DNA from: an uncultured Lentisphaeria bacterium
GTDB taxonomy: Bacteria > Verrucomicrobiota > Lentisphaeria > Victivallales > UBA1829
DNA: 64,000 nt
Reading direction: 5' to 3'
Assembly (NCBI GenBank): GCA_905197955.1
Contig: CAJKAR010000005.1
Location: 99,404-163,403 of the forward strand
The translations under genes and the position numbers were made by a program. Positions 1 through 8,463 of this stretch are shown in pieces; the first letter of the stretch is position 1, and each line of letters starts with the position of its first letter. Below the pieces are notes generated by a model. That model saw only the letters and a program-made list of their open reading frames with translations, searched no databases and was not told where the DNA came from.

Positions 1-1
1 C

Positions 2-466
2 GATGACTCCGCCAACCGGCGCATCTCTCTGCCCGAGGCGTTCCTCACTGCCGATATCATTCTTTCCCTGGTGGCAAATGTGGCGAACGGAATGCAGGTC
101 TGGCCGAAAGTCATTGAGAATCACGTCATGCAGGAGCTTCCGTTCATGGCAACGGAAAACATTCTGATGGCGGCGGTCCGCGCAGGCGGCAACCGTCAGG
201 AACTCCACGAGGCGATCCGCGAACACTCGATGGAAGCCGGAAAACGCGTCAAGGCGGAAGGTGCGAAAAACGATCTGCTCGACCGTCTTGCCGCCGATCC
301 GCTGTTCGCAAAGGTGGCTCCGAAGTTCCACGAGATCCTGGCTCCGGCGTCGTTCGTCGGACGCGCTCCCCAGCAGGTGGACGATTTCCTCGAAACGGTT
401 TTCCGTCCCGTGAAGGAGCGGCTCGCTTCCTTTGAAAATGTCAAGATGGATGCGGTCAACGTGTAA
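2..466 (+). CDS. purB: Adenylosuccinate lyase, C-terminal part (5' end outside window)
   Basis: This is the last ~154 residues of PurB, which cleaves SAICAR and adenylosuccinate to release fumarate in purine and AMP synthesis. The open frame runs in from the window edge at base 2, so no start is visible. The visible part begins with the conserved DDSANRRI.LPEAFL stretch and contains PKVIENHV, ELPFMATENILM and the helix RQELHEAIREHSMEAG, all characteristic of the C-terminal half of the ASL/fumarase superfamily enzyme. It ends in TAA. The catalytic serine loop lies upstream of the window. A pseudouridine synthase follows 40 bases later on the same strand, so the two may be cotranscribed. The family call is secure; only the missing 5' part prevents a full check. 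Confidence 0.93.
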   Translation, partial: DDSANRRISLPEAFLTADIILSLVANVANGMQVWPKVIENHVMQELPFMATENILMAAVRAGGNRQELHEAIREHSMEAGKRVKAEGAKNDLLDRLAADPLFAKVAPKFHEILAPASFVGRAPQQVDDFLETVFRPVKERLASFENVKMDAVNV

Positions 467-506
467 TGCCGTCTCCGGCGTCCGAAACTGAACAGGCGGT
501 CTTGCG

Positions 507-1367
507 ATGGAATCGAAAAACAGCGAAGAAATGAACCTGACAAAACGTCTCTCCACCGGCGGCGCGGCTTCCCGGCGCAAGGCGGCGGAACTGATCAAGC
601 AGGGTGCGGTCACGGTCAATGGAAAAGTCGAGACCAACCCGGCGACGATCGTCGGCCCGAAGGATCGGATCCGCATCAACGGATCCGAACTGGAGGAGAT
701 GCCGGAACACGTCTACATCATGCTGAACAAACCGCGCGGATACGTTTGCACGAATGAGGATATTCACGCGAAGAAAAAAGCTGTGGATCTCATTCAGCTG
801 CGGAAAAACGTGCGTCTCTTCTCCGCAGGCCGCCTCGACAAGGACAGCGAAGGACTTATCATTTTTACAAACGACGGAAAGTTCGCGGATCGTCTGATGC
901 ATCCCCGCAACGAGATCCTGAAGACCTACGCTCTTTCCGTGGAACATCCGTTTACCGATGAACAGCTCCAGCAGATGGTGGACGGCATCGAAGACGACGG
1001 CGAATCCCTCAGCGCCGAAGAGGTGTTCCAGATCGGAGAACGAAAATATATGCTCGTTCTCGCCGAGGGAAAAAAACGGGAGATCCGACGCATGGTCGCC
1101 GCGTTCGGAAACGATACCAAACGTCTGGAACGTGTCGCCATCGGAAATCTCAAGCGCGGAATGCTGAAGCCGGGAGAGTGGCGATTCATGACGCGCCGCG
1201 ACGTCGCTCGCATTCTCATGCTCGAAGAGGACGATCCCGAAGTGCTGGAATACAGCGTCAATCTGAAAAACAAACCGTACTACCAATATCAAGCCAGAGG
1301 CGCCAACCATGAAAGACGATTTCATCGCTCCGGACGTGTTCCCCGTAAAAAAACTCGGTCCGTGTAA
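507..1367 (+). CDS. Pseudouridine synthase, RsuA/RluB/RluF family
   Basis: The protein isomerises a uridine in rRNA to pseudouridine. An N-terminal S4 RNA-binding domain (about residues 10-60, with ASRRKAAELIKQGAVTVNG) is followed by the catalytic domain. The signature GRLDKDSEGLIIFTNDG (about residues 110-126) contains the catalytic Asp of the RLD motif, and EGKKREIRRM is the conserved C-terminal motif. The closest subfamily (RsuA, RluB, RluE or RluF) cannot be decided by eye. Start choice is uncertain: the ATG at 507 has no clear ribosome binding site, and the in-frame ATG at 531 (MNLTKRLS) fits the usual start of the family better. The basic C-terminal tail overlaps the next gene by 59 bases, which is unusually long. 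Confidence 0.9.
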   Translation: MESKNSEEMNLTKRLSTGGAASRRKAAELIKQGAVTVNGKVETNPATIVGPKDRIRINGSELEEMPEHVYIMLNKPRGYVCTNEDIHAKKKAVDLIQLRKNVRLFSAGRLDKDSEGLIIFTNDGKFADRLMHPRNEILKTYALSVEHPFTDEQLQQMVDGIEDDGESLSAEEVFQIGERKYMLVLAEGKKREIRRMVAAFGNDTKRLERVAIGNLKRGMLKPGEWRFMTRRDVARILMLEEDDPEVLEYSVNLKNKPYYQYQARGANHERRFHRSGRVPRKKTRSV

Positions 1368-2619
1368 TTTCGAAACCCCTCTCGATTCCGACACCTGCTT
1401 TGTCCCGCCCGACGCGGAAATCCTGCTGGATCGCGAATTTACCCGTCTGCGTGCCGACTATCAGATGAACGGCGGCAAAATCTATGCCTTCGAAAAGGCC
1501 GGTCCGCGAAAACGGATTTTTCACGATCCTGCGTGGAGCAAGGCGGCCATCCTGACCGCAGGCGGACTCTGTCCCGGACTCAACAACGTCATCAAAGGCA
1601 TTACCCTCACTCTGATGAAACACTATGGCGTACCGGTCGTCTACGGCATTCCCTACGGCTACGCGGGACTGAACCCGAAGCTGGGATATCGGCCGATTGT
1701 GCTTGATCCGAACGTCGTGGATGATATTCACGAGCAGGGCGGCACGATTCTTGCCTCCTCGCGCGGTTCGCAGGATACGACGCTTATGCTGGAAACCCTG
1801 GTCCGCATGGATATCAACATGCTCTTCTGCATCGGCGGCGACGGTACCCTCCGCGCTGCTCATGATCTCGCTCTGGAAGCGCAGAAACGCGAACTCAACA
1901 TCAGCATCATCGGGATCCCGAAGACGATCGACAACGATATCTGCTATATGGATCGCACGTTCGGATTTGAAACCGCCGTCTATTCCACGGTTCCCGTCAT
2001 CACTGTGGCGCACAACGAGGCAAAGGGCGCTCTGAACGGAGTCGGACTGATTCATGTGATGGGGCGCGATTCCGGATTCATTGCGGCATACGCCGCCCTT
2101 GCGAACACGCACGTCAACTACTGCCTGATCCCGGAGGAGAAATTCACGCTGGAGGAAGGCGAAAACGCATTTCTGCCGAGTCTGTTCAAACGGCTCCAGG
2201 CGCGCCATCACGCTGTCGTGATCGTTGCCGAGGGCGCCGGACAGGATCTGATCGACGGCGAACGCGAAACCGATAAATCCGGCAACATTCTCCATCACAA
2301 TATCGGCATGTTCCTCAAGGATAAGATTCGCGAGTATTCGAAAAAGACGGGAATCGAAGCTCAGATCAAATATTTCGATCCGACCTATTCCATCCGCGGC
2401 GTTCCCGCCAACGGAACCGATGCGGTCTTCTGCTTCCTGCTGGCTCAGAACGCTGTCCATGCGGCGATGATGGGCTGCACGGATATGGTCGTCGGGCACT
2501 GGAGCGATTCCTTTACTCACGTCCCGATTGAAATGTCTACGAAGGAGCGCAAGAAGATCGATACAAACGGACTCCTCTGGCGCAGTGTCCGCATGAGCAC
2601 CTGGCCGGAATACCGCTGA
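1309..2619 (+). CDS. pfkA: 6-phosphofructokinase, plant/trypanosome-like long form, probably ATP-dependent
   Basis: This enzyme phosphorylates fructose 6-phosphate in glycolysis. It is 436 residues, longer than the ~320-residue E. coli PfkA. The N-terminal LGPCNFETPL resembles the conserved segment of plant and trypanosomatid-type enzymes. The catalytic motifs are LTAGGLCPGLNNVI (about 85), GGDGTLRAAHDL (about 177) and GIPKTIDND (about 204). The phosphoryl donor can be judged from two positions: PPi enzymes normally have Asp after GGD together with Lys in PKTIDND, while this protein has Gly (GGDGT) with Lys, the combination seen in ATP-dependent trypanosomal PFK. ATP use is therefore inferred, not proven. 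An AGAGG ribosome binding site 9 bases before the ATG supports the start even though it lies inside the previous gene. Confidence 0.9.
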   Translation: MKDDFIAPDVFPVKKLGPCNFETPLDSDTCFVPPDAEILLDREFTRLRADYQMNGGKIYAFEKAGPRKRIFHDPAWSKAAILTAGGLCPGLNNVIKGITLTLMKHYGVPVVYGIPYGYAGLNPKLGYRPIVLDPNVVDDIHEQGGTILASSRGSQDTTLMLETLVRMDINMLFCIGGDGTLRAAHDLALEAQKRELNISIIGIPKTIDNDICYMDRTFGFETAVYSTVPVITVAHNEAKGALNGVGLIHVMGRDSGFIAAYAALANTHVNYCLIPEEKFTLEEGENAFLPSLFKRLQARHHAVVIVAEGAGQDLIDGERETDKSGNILHHNIGMFLKDKIREYSKKTGIEAQIKYFDPTYSIRGVPANGTDAVFCFLLAQNAVHAAMMGCTDMVVGHWSDSFTHVPIEMSTKERKKIDTNGLLWRSVRMSTWPEYR

Positions 2620-2639
2620 TCCATCCCGGAAGAGAAAGC

Positions 2640-3293
2640 ATGATCCTGCGGCGGAGCGGAAAAACCGTACTGGTGGAACAGCATCACCATGTGCTTCTGC
2701 CCTGGTGCGCTCTGGCGCGGGAGACCGGACTCCGGTTTCACGCTGTCACGCTGGATCATCACACGGATGTGCTGCCGGCGTTTACGAGATCCGCGGTAAA
2801 AGGGGATTTCGACGCCTCTTCCGAAGAGTCTGTCCGCAGAAATCTGGAGCTGCTCCATCACGATGAACACATCGACTGGGCGCTCAAATCCGGAGTCCTG
2901 GCATCTTCGAGAATCCTTTCACATGAAAATTTCACAATGCCGGCGGATCCGCGTATTACGATAAGCTGTGATCCGCTTTGGCCGTCATCCCAGGAGATTC
3001 TGGAGGGATCCGCCGCCGCCCGTTCCGCCGCCGCGCAGGTGCTGGAACGCGGATTCCTTGCGCGTCAGATCCCGGAGATCCCCGATCCGCTGATTCTGGA
3101 TATCGACCTGGATTATTTTCTCTGCGATGCGGCTCTGCATCCGCGCGATCCCTCCTTTTTCCAGGAGCTGGCGGAGCGTGCGCGCCTGATTACCGTTTCC
3201 CGGGAGAGCGACTGGGTGCGTCTGCTCCGGTTTCGAGGGGAGACGATCAGCGCGGATTCCTTATGGGATTGCCTTCTGACTCTGCTTGTCTGA
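2640..3293 (+). CDS. UPF0489 family protein (arginase-fold-like, function unknown)
   Basis: A 217-residue soluble protein without signal peptide. Two segments identify it as UPF0489-like: an early VEQHHHVLLPW...AVTLDHHTD block (about residues 12-42) and a later ILDIDLDYFLCD block (about residues 145-158). These His/Asp clusters resemble the metal-ligand layout of the ureohydrolase (arginase/deacetylase) fold, and metal binding is an inference from that resemblance. The gene follows pfk by 20 bases with a GGAAGAG ribosome binding site and converges on the MATE gene, whose end lies 12 bases away. No pathway role is known for the family, and the neighbouring genes suggest none. Confidence 0.65.
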   Translation: MILRRSGKTVLVEQHHHVLLPWCALARETGLRFHAVTLDHHTDVLPAFTRSAVKGDFDASSEESVRRNLELLHHDEHIDWALKSGVLASSRILSHENFTMPADPRITISCDPLWPSSQEILEGSAAARSAAAQVLERGFLARQIPEIPDPLILDIDLDYFLCDAALHPRDPSFFQELAERARLITVSRESDWVRLLRFRGETISADSLWDCLLTLLV

Positions 3294-3305
3294 AGCGGCG
3301 GCGAA

Positions 3306-4715
3306 TCAAGCCGCCATTTCCCGGCAGGGGGAAGAGGCTTCTTCGGATTCGGATTCGCTCAGGCTCCTGTTCAGCGAGCGGAAAAAGAAGAACAGGAACG
3401 GAAGCGCACTGAGAAAGGCGAAGACATCGGAAATGCTCTGTGTGAATTCGATGCCGGTCAGTCCGAAATATCGCGGCAGGATCAGGATCAGCGGAATAAA
3501 ATAGATTCCCTGGCGTGTGGCGGAAATCAAAGTCGCCTGAAGCGCCTTGCCGATCGACTGGAAGAGCATGTTGGAAAGCACGATCGTCGCCTGGAGCGGC
3601 AGGGCGATGCACTGCGCCCGGAACGCCATCGCGCCGATGGAGACCACTGCCGGATCATTGACCTTGAACAGCGTAATCAGCTGCGGCGCAAACAGAAAAC
3701 CAAGGACTCCCACACAGGTGAGAAACACCGTTCCCGTTTTGACGCAGAAACGGAACGATTCCTTGACCCGTTCAAAACGCTTCGCTCCGTAATTGTAGCC
3801 GACGACCGGCTGGAAGCCCTGTCCGAACCCGATCAGCATCGCCAGCAGGAAGAAGAATATCCTGCCCACAATCGACATCGCGGCAACAGCGGAATCCCCG
3901 TATGCCGCGGCGGAAACGTTCAGCGCAACCGTGGAAATGCTCGCAAGTCCCTGCCGGCAGAAGGAGGAAAAGCCTAGTTTCAGAATATCCGCGTAATCGG
4001 AAAACTTCCGCGAGATATTCCCCCACGCAAGGCGCGTGATGCTTTTCCCCGAACAGAAGCAGAACAGAAGAATGCCGAAACTGATACACTGGCTGATCAG
4101 CGTTGCAATCGCCGCCCCGGAAATGCCGAGTTTGAACTGGAAAATAAAAATCGGATCCAATGCCACATTCAGAATTCCGCCGAAGCCGAGTCCGATGGTC
4201 GAAAGAACCGCCTTTCCTTCCGAACGCAGAATGTTGTTCATGACGATGGAACCGCACATGACCACCGCTCCCATGAAGATGTATCCGGCGTAATCACGGG
4301 CATACGGGAGAATGGTCGGGGTGGCTCCCAGCAGAACCATCAGCGGCTCGGTGAAGAGTAGACCGAAGGTGGTCAGCAGCGCACCGAAACCGAGAGAGAG
4401 AAAAAAACCGGTCGAGGCAAATTTGTCGGCCGCCGGACGATCCTGTCTGCCGAGGAATCGTGACACATGACTCCCCGTTCCGATCCCGATCATGAAACCG
4501 ATCGCCTGAATGATCGCCATGATCGCAAAGACAATGCCCACGGCTCCGGCCGCGCTGGTTCCGAGCCGCGCGACAAAAAAGGTATCCGCCATATTGTAGA
4601 ACGCTCCGATCAGCATCGTAAAGATGGTCGGGATTGCAAGTGTGGTGATCAGACGCGGAATCGGCGTTTCGGTCATGCGGGTGAATTGTTTCTGTTCGGC
4701 TTCGGATCGATTCAT
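3306..4715 (-). CDS. MATE family multidrug efflux transporter, MepA-like
   Basis: A 469-residue integral membrane protein with about 12 predicted helices in two homologous halves. It belongs to the MATE (MatE) family, which exports cationic drugs and dyes using Na+ or H+ gradients. The opening helix contains IPTIFTMLIGAFYNMADTFFVARLGT, typical of the DinF/MepA branch, and later GGILNVALDPIFIF and QPVVGYNYGAKRF are the usual half-repeat landmarks. An AGGAGG ribosome binding site precedes the ATG. It sits 9 bases downstream of a marR gene in the same direction, the classic layout of a MarR-repressed efflux operon such as mepRA. The substrate cannot be read from sequence. Confidence 0.92.
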   Translation of the reverse strand: MNRSEAEQKQFTRMTETPIPRLITTLAIPTIFTMLIGAFYNMADTFFVARLGTSAAGAVGIVFAIMAIIQAIGFMIGIGTGSHVSRFLGRQDRPAADKFASTGFFLSLGFGALLTTFGLLFTEPLMVLLGATPTILPYARDYAGYIFMGAVVMCGSIVMNNILRSEGKAVLSTIGLGFGGILNVALDPIFIFQFKLGISGAAIATLISQCISFGILLFCFCSGKSITRLAWGNISRKFSDYADILKLGFSSFCRQGLASISTVALNVSAAAYGDSAVAAMSIVGRIFFFLLAMLIGFGQGFQPVVGYNYGAKRFERVKESFRFCVKTGTVFLTCVGVLGFLFAPQLITLFKVNDPAVVSIGAMAFRAQCIALPLQATIVLSNMLFQSIGKALQATLISATRQGIYFIPLILILPRYFGLTGIEFTQSISDVFAFLSALPFLFFFFRSLNRSLSESESEEASSPCREMAA

Positions 4716-4724
4716 GGGTTCCTC

Positions 4725-5159
4725 CTAAAAATCCAGCGGGGTTCCGGTCAGATTGGCGTACATGTGACGGAGATATTCTTCAAAGCGCCGTTTTTCGTCC
4801 GGCGTGAAATCGGTCAGCGAGACGGTGTTGACACTGTGGTAGCGGGGCAGAATTTCCTGTTCAACAAGAGCATATCCCTTGTTCGTCAGTCCGATCACTG
4901 CGGCGCGCTTGTCTCCGGCCAGAGCGGATCGGCAGATCAGACCGTTTTCCTCCAGACTGTTGAGCATCTTGGAAATGGTTGTCGGTTCAATGTCGCAGGC
5001 GGCAGCAAGCTCTTTTTGAAGACATTTCCCGTGAATCGACAGAAAAGCCAGCACTTTCGGCTGTCCCGGAGAAAGACCGATTTCCGCCATCAGCGGACGC
5101 TCTCGGTTCTTCTGCGCATGAAAGACTTTCAATATCAGCAGATTGAAGGGAATTTCCAT
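4725..5159 (-). CDS. MarR family transcriptional regulator, probable repressor of the MATE pump
   Basis: A 144-residue winged-helix protein. The recognition region reads LQKELAAACDIEPTTISKMLNSLEENGLI (about residues 47-75), followed by the wing RSALAGDKRAAVIGLTNKGY, the standard MarR pattern. It is the first gene of a two-gene operon with the MATE transporter. The promoter at 5219-5247 and the inverted repeat at 5189-5223 directly upstream suggest autoregulation: the repeat covers the -10 box and the start of the transcript, so binding would block both genes. The regulation is inferred from site position only. MarR proteins commonly release DNA on binding small aromatic ligands; the ligand here is unknown. 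Confidence 0.92.
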   Translation of the reverse strand: MEIPFNLLILKVFHAQKNRERPLMAEIGLSPGQPKVLAFLSIHGKCLQKELAAACDIEPTTISKMLNSLEENGLICRSALAGDKRAAVIGLTNKGYALVEQEILPRYHSVNTVSLTDFTPDEKRRFEEYLRHMYANLTGTPLDF

Positions 5160-5188
5160 AAAAAACCTTGAAAAGAAAAGTTTGGTTA

Positions 5189-5223
5189 ATAGTTGGCTTC
5201 CTCATTATTATGAAGCTAACTAT
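5189..5223. promoter_or_regulatory. Inverted repeat, probable MarR operator
   Basis: Two 12-base arms, ATAGTTGGCTTC (5189-5200) and GAAGCTAACTAT (5212-5223), pair with one mismatch across an 11-base spacer. The repeat overlaps the -10 box of the marR-MATE promoter and extends into the transcript start region. A dimeric repressor site is the natural reading. Confidence 0.7.
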
Positions 5224-5247
5224 ATCGCTTCAAAATGGATTTGTCAA
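5219..5247 (-). promoter_or_regulatory. Sigma-70-type promoter of the marR-MATE operon
   Basis: On the minus strand TTGACA (5247-5242) is followed after exactly 17 bases by TATAGT (5224-5219). The -35 box is perfect and the spacing ideal. It lies about 60 bases upstream of the marR start codon. Confidence 0.8.
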
Positions 5248-5390
5248 ATGGGGGAAACAAAATTTTTCCGGTGGAATAGCGGAAAGAATTCCCGCGATGC
5301 GGAGATGGAAAAAGAAGATTTCCGCAGAGGAGGGGTTCTCCGGAAGGAGGGAGACATGGGAAAGATTTTCTCCTTTCGGCGCGTATTACG

Positions 5391-5419
5391 TTGAAACAGG
5401 GGTGAATTCATGCTATATT
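5391..5419 (+). promoter_or_regulatory. Sigma-70-type promoter of the arn operon
   Basis: TTGAAA (5391-5396), 17-base spacer, TATATT (5414-5419), placed about 37 bases before the arnC start codon. It probably drives arnC-arnA-arnD and the kinase-like gene behind them. Confidence 0.7.
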
Positions 5420-5455
5420 AGAAAGACCGACACTGAAATAAAATGAGGATTCCGA

Positions 5456-6415
5456 ATGGAACAGCAGAAAACAATCGAAGTTTCCCTTGTGATACCCGTT
5501 TTCAACGAGGAGGCGAATCTGCAGGAATTGATCCGCAGATGTCTGGCTGCTTGCAACTCGCTGAATTGTCCGTATGAGATCATTCTGGTGGATGACGGAA
5601 GTTCGGATGCTTCCGCGGAGATCATCCGGAAAGCCGCATCTGAACACGATGGAAAGATCGTGGGAGTATTCCTGACGACGAATTTCGGTCAGCACGCCGC
5701 TGTGACCGCCGGACTCCAGACTTCTCTCGGCAAATATGTGATTACGCTGGATGCCGATCTGCAGAACCCGCCGGAGGAGGTGCCGCGTCTCGTCGCCAAA
5801 CTGCGCGAAGGATATGACGTGGTGGGAACGATCCGGGAAAAACGGAAAGATACGGTTTTCCGCCGTCTGGCCTCCAAGCTCGTGAACCGGATGGTCCGCA
5901 GTCTCTGCAACGGAAAGACCATGACCGATTACGGCTGCATGCTCCGCGGTTACAGCCGGACCGTGGTCAATGCGATTCTTCAGTGCCCTGAACACGGAAA
6001 GTTCATTCCGATGCTGGCGATGTCCTATGCCCGGCGCGTTACGGAACTCAATGTGAAGCATGCCGACCGCTCCGCCGGAGAATCCAAATACAATTTCTGG
6101 AAGCTGATTGCCCTTCAGTACGATCTGCTGACCGGCACTTCGATTTTCCCGCTCCGGATGCTGACCTACATCGGAACGATTGTTGCAGTGCTCGGTATTC
6201 TGTTCGGTATTTTCATCTTCATTATGACGCGCATTCACGGAGATGAATGGAGTCAGCATGGAGTGTTCACTCTCTTTTCGCTGGTCTTCATTTTCATGGG
6301 CGGACAGTTCGTGGCGATGGGGATTCTCGGCGAGTATATCGGGAAAATTCATATGAATTCGCGCGGAAGACCCCAGTTCTTCATTGAGTCGGTCGTCGGG
6401 CGGAAAAACGGTTAA
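5456..6415 (+). CDS. arnC: Undecaprenyl-phosphate L-Ara4FN transferase (ArnC-like glycosyltransferase)
   Basis: A 319-residue family 2 glycosyltransferase that would move 4-deoxy-4-formamido-L-arabinose from UDP to undecaprenyl phosphate at the inner face of the cytoplasmic membrane, for later addition to lipid A. The GT-A start VSLVIPVFNEEANL (about 9-22), ILVDDGSSD (about 43-51) and the metal-binding LDADLQNPPE (about 98-107) are clear. Two C-terminal membrane helices (about 225-250 and 265-290) end in GEYIGKIHMNSRGRP, typical of ArnC/DPM-like enzymes. The neighbours arnA and arnD make the specific ArnC call strong; alone it could be called a generic polyprenyl-phosphate glycosyltransferase. 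Confidence 0.9.
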   Translation: MEQQKTIEVSLVIPVFNEEANLQELIRRCLAACNSLNCPYEIILVDDGSSDASAEIIRKAASEHDGKIVGVFLTTNFGQHAAVTAGLQTSLGKYVITLDADLQNPPEEVPRLVAKLREGYDVVGTIREKRKDTVFRRLASKLVNRMVRSLCNGKTMTDYGCMLRGYSRTVVNAILQCPEHGKFIPMLAMSYARRVTELNVKHADRSAGESKYNFWKLIALQYDLLTGTSIFPLRMLTYIGTIVAVLGILFGIFIFIMTRIHGDEWSQHGVFTLFSLVFIFMGGQFVAMGILGEYIGKIHMNSRGRPQFFIESVVGRKNG

Positions 6416-6459
6416 TTTCAGATTCATTTTTCAGATTATAAAAGAAAGGATGGGGTAAC

Positions 6460-8463
6460 ATGAGAGCTGTCGTATTCGCGTACAACAATATCGGATGCGA
6501 AGGCATTGAGGCGCTGCTCAAAAACGGATTCGAGATCGCAGCGGTCTTTACGCACAAGGATGATCCGAACGAGAATCTCTGGTTCCGTTCCGTCGCGCAG
6601 CTCGCCGCGGAGAAGGGCATCCCGGTTTATGCTCCTGAGAATCCGAATCATCCGCTCTGGGTCTCCAGAATCAAAAAGATGAAGCCGGATTATCTGTTCT
6701 CCTTCTATTACCGGGAGATCATCGGCAAGGAAATTCTGGCGATTCCCTCGAAAGGCGCGCTGAATCTGCATGGTTCGCTTCTGCCGAAATACCGCGGATG
6801 CGCACCCATCAACTGGGCTGTCATCAACGGCGAAAAGGAGACGGGCGTGACGCTGCATCTGATGGCGGAAAAGGTGGATGCCGGTGACATTGTCGCTCAG
6901 AAGAAAATCTCCATCGGCGCGAACGACACCGCAAAGGATGTCCATCTCAAAGCCGCGAAAGCCGCCGCAGACCTCCTCAACGCCGAACTGCCGAAACTGG
7001 CAAAGGCAAAAGGTCGGGTCAAAGGAAAAAAACAGAATGAGAAAGAGGCTACTTATTTCCATCGGCGCAAACCTGCTGACGGCGCAATCGACTGGTCGAA
7101 ATCCGCTTCCGAGGTCCGCAATCTTGTCCGCGGCGTGACGATGCCGTATCCCGGCGCGTTCAGCTATCTCGGCGACAAAAAATATCTGATCTGGGATGTT
7201 TCCGAAGTCAAAACTCCCGCAAAGGCGAAGACCGCAAAGCCTGGAACGATCCTTTCCGTTGCGCCCCTGACCGTCGCATGCGGTTCCGGCGCGGTGCGGA
7301 TCAACTTTGCGCAGACTGTGAACGGTCTCTTTTCCTCCGGCGAACAGCTCGTGAATGAGAACCGTATCGTGGAGAAGATGCGCTTTGTTTCCGATCTTTC
7401 CGCGCTTCGTCCGAAACGGAAAAAGAGCATTCTGATTCTCGGCGTGAACGGATTTATCGGCAGCGCGATCAGCGAACGCCTCCTCGCCAGCGGAGAATAC
7501 GAGATTTACGGCATGGACCTGCGTTCCAACTACATCACGGATCTGCTGAACAACAAGGACTTCCACTTTACGGAAGGCGATATCACCATCCATCGCGAAT
7601 GGATCGAATACTATGTCAAGAAATGCGACGTGGTTCTGCCGCTTGTCGCGATTGCCACCCCGATTGAATACACAAGAAATCCGCTGAAGGTATTTGAGCT
7701 CGATTTCGAGGAAAACCTCCGGATTGTCCGCTATTGTGTGAAGTATAACAAGCGCATTATTTTCCCGTCCACCTCCGAAGTGTACGCGATGTGCAACGAG
7801 GAGTCGTTCGACGAGGACAACTCCAAGCTGGTTCTCGGTCCGATCCGCATGCAGCGCTGGATCTATTCCTGCTCCAAGCAGATGCTTGACCGCGTAATCT
7901 GGGCATACGGACAGAAAGGACTCAAATTCACACTGTTCCGTCCGTTCAACTGGATGGGTCCCAAGCTCGACAGTCTCACATCCGCCCGGATTGGCAGTTC
8001 CCGCGCCATCACGCAGCTGATCCTGAATCTGGTGCAGGGCAACCCGATTCTGCTGATCGACGGCGGCGAGCAGAAACGCTGCTTCACGCACGTCACCGAC
8101 GGAATCGAATGTCTCTTCCGCATCATTGAAAACAAGGATGGACTCTGCGACGGCAGAATCATCAACATCGGCTGTCCGGAGAACGAGGCAAGCATCAAAG
8201 AGCTTGCCGAGATTCTTGTGCGCCAGTTCGAACAGCATCCTCTGCGGAAAAAATTCCCGCCGTTTGCCGGCTACAAGGTCATTGAGTCCGGCGAGTTCTA
8301 CGGCGAAGGCTATCAGGATGTCCAGCACCGCAAACCGAGCATCCGGAACGCATGGAAATACTGCGGATGGAAGCCGGTGGTCAAACTGGAGGAATCGGTG
8401 GCGAAGACCCTTGACTTCTTCCTGAAACAGGCGGTGGATTCCGGAGAGTTCGGCACGAAATGA
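6460..8463 (+). CDS. arnA: Bifunctional UDP-L-Ara4N formyltransferase / UDP-glucuronate oxidative decarboxylase
   Basis: The full 667-residue fusion (E. coli ArnA is 660). The N-terminal formyltransferase (residues 1-~305) has the catalytic Asn and His in NLHGSLLPKYRG and Asp in DAGDIVAQ. The C-terminal extended SDR domain (about 325-667) begins with the NAD-binding GVNGFIGSAI and carries FPSTSEVYAMC (catalytic Ser-Glu), YSCSK (Tyr-X3-Lys) and YQDVQHRKPSI with the Arg that acts in decarboxylation. It oxidises and decarboxylates UDP-glucuronate, and after transamination by ArnB formylates the amine. arnB is not in this window. The ribosome binding site AAAGGA precedes the ATG, and the stop overlaps arnD by four bases. 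Confidence 0.96.
   Translation: MRAVVFAYNNIGCEGIEALLKNGFEIAAVFTHKDDPNENLWFRSVAQLAAEKGIPVYAPENPNHPLWVSRIKKMKPDYLFSFYYREIIGKEILAIPSKGALNLHGSLLPKYRGCAPINWAVINGEKETGVTLHLMAEKVDAGDIVAQKKISIGANDTAKDVHLKAAKAAADLLNAELPKLAKAKGRVKGKKQNEKEATYFHRRKPADGAIDWSKSASEVRNLVRGVTMPYPGAFSYLGDKKYLIWDVSEVKTPAKAKTAKPGTILSVAPLTVACGSGAVRINFAQTVNGLFSSGEQLVNENRIVEKMRFVSDLSALRPKRKKSILILGVNGFIGSAISERLLASGEYEIYGMDLRSNYITDLLNNKDFHFTEGDITIHREWIEYYVKKCDVVLPLVAIATPIEYTRNPLKVFELDFEENLRIVRYCVKYNKRIIFPSTSEVYAMCNEESFDEDNSKLVLGPIRMQRWIYSCSKQMLDRVIWAYGQKGLKFTLFRPFNWMGPKLDSLTSARIGSSRAITQLILNLVQGNPILLIDGGEQKRCFTHVTDGIECLFRIIENKDGLCDGRIINIGCPENEASIKELAEILVRQFEQHPLRKKFPPFAGYKVIESGEFYGEGYQDVQHRKPSIRNAWKYCGWKPVVKLEESVAKTLDFFLKQAVDSGEFGTK

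Noticed and set aside
1309..2619. Pyrophosphate-dependent phosphofructokinase annotation
   Set aside because: The GGDGT motif carries Gly, not the Asp of PPi enzymes, despite the PKTIDND Lys; ATP dependence is the better reading.
6436..8328. 630-codon open frame on - opposite arnA
   Set aside because: Shadow of arnA, whose catalytic residues are all conserved.
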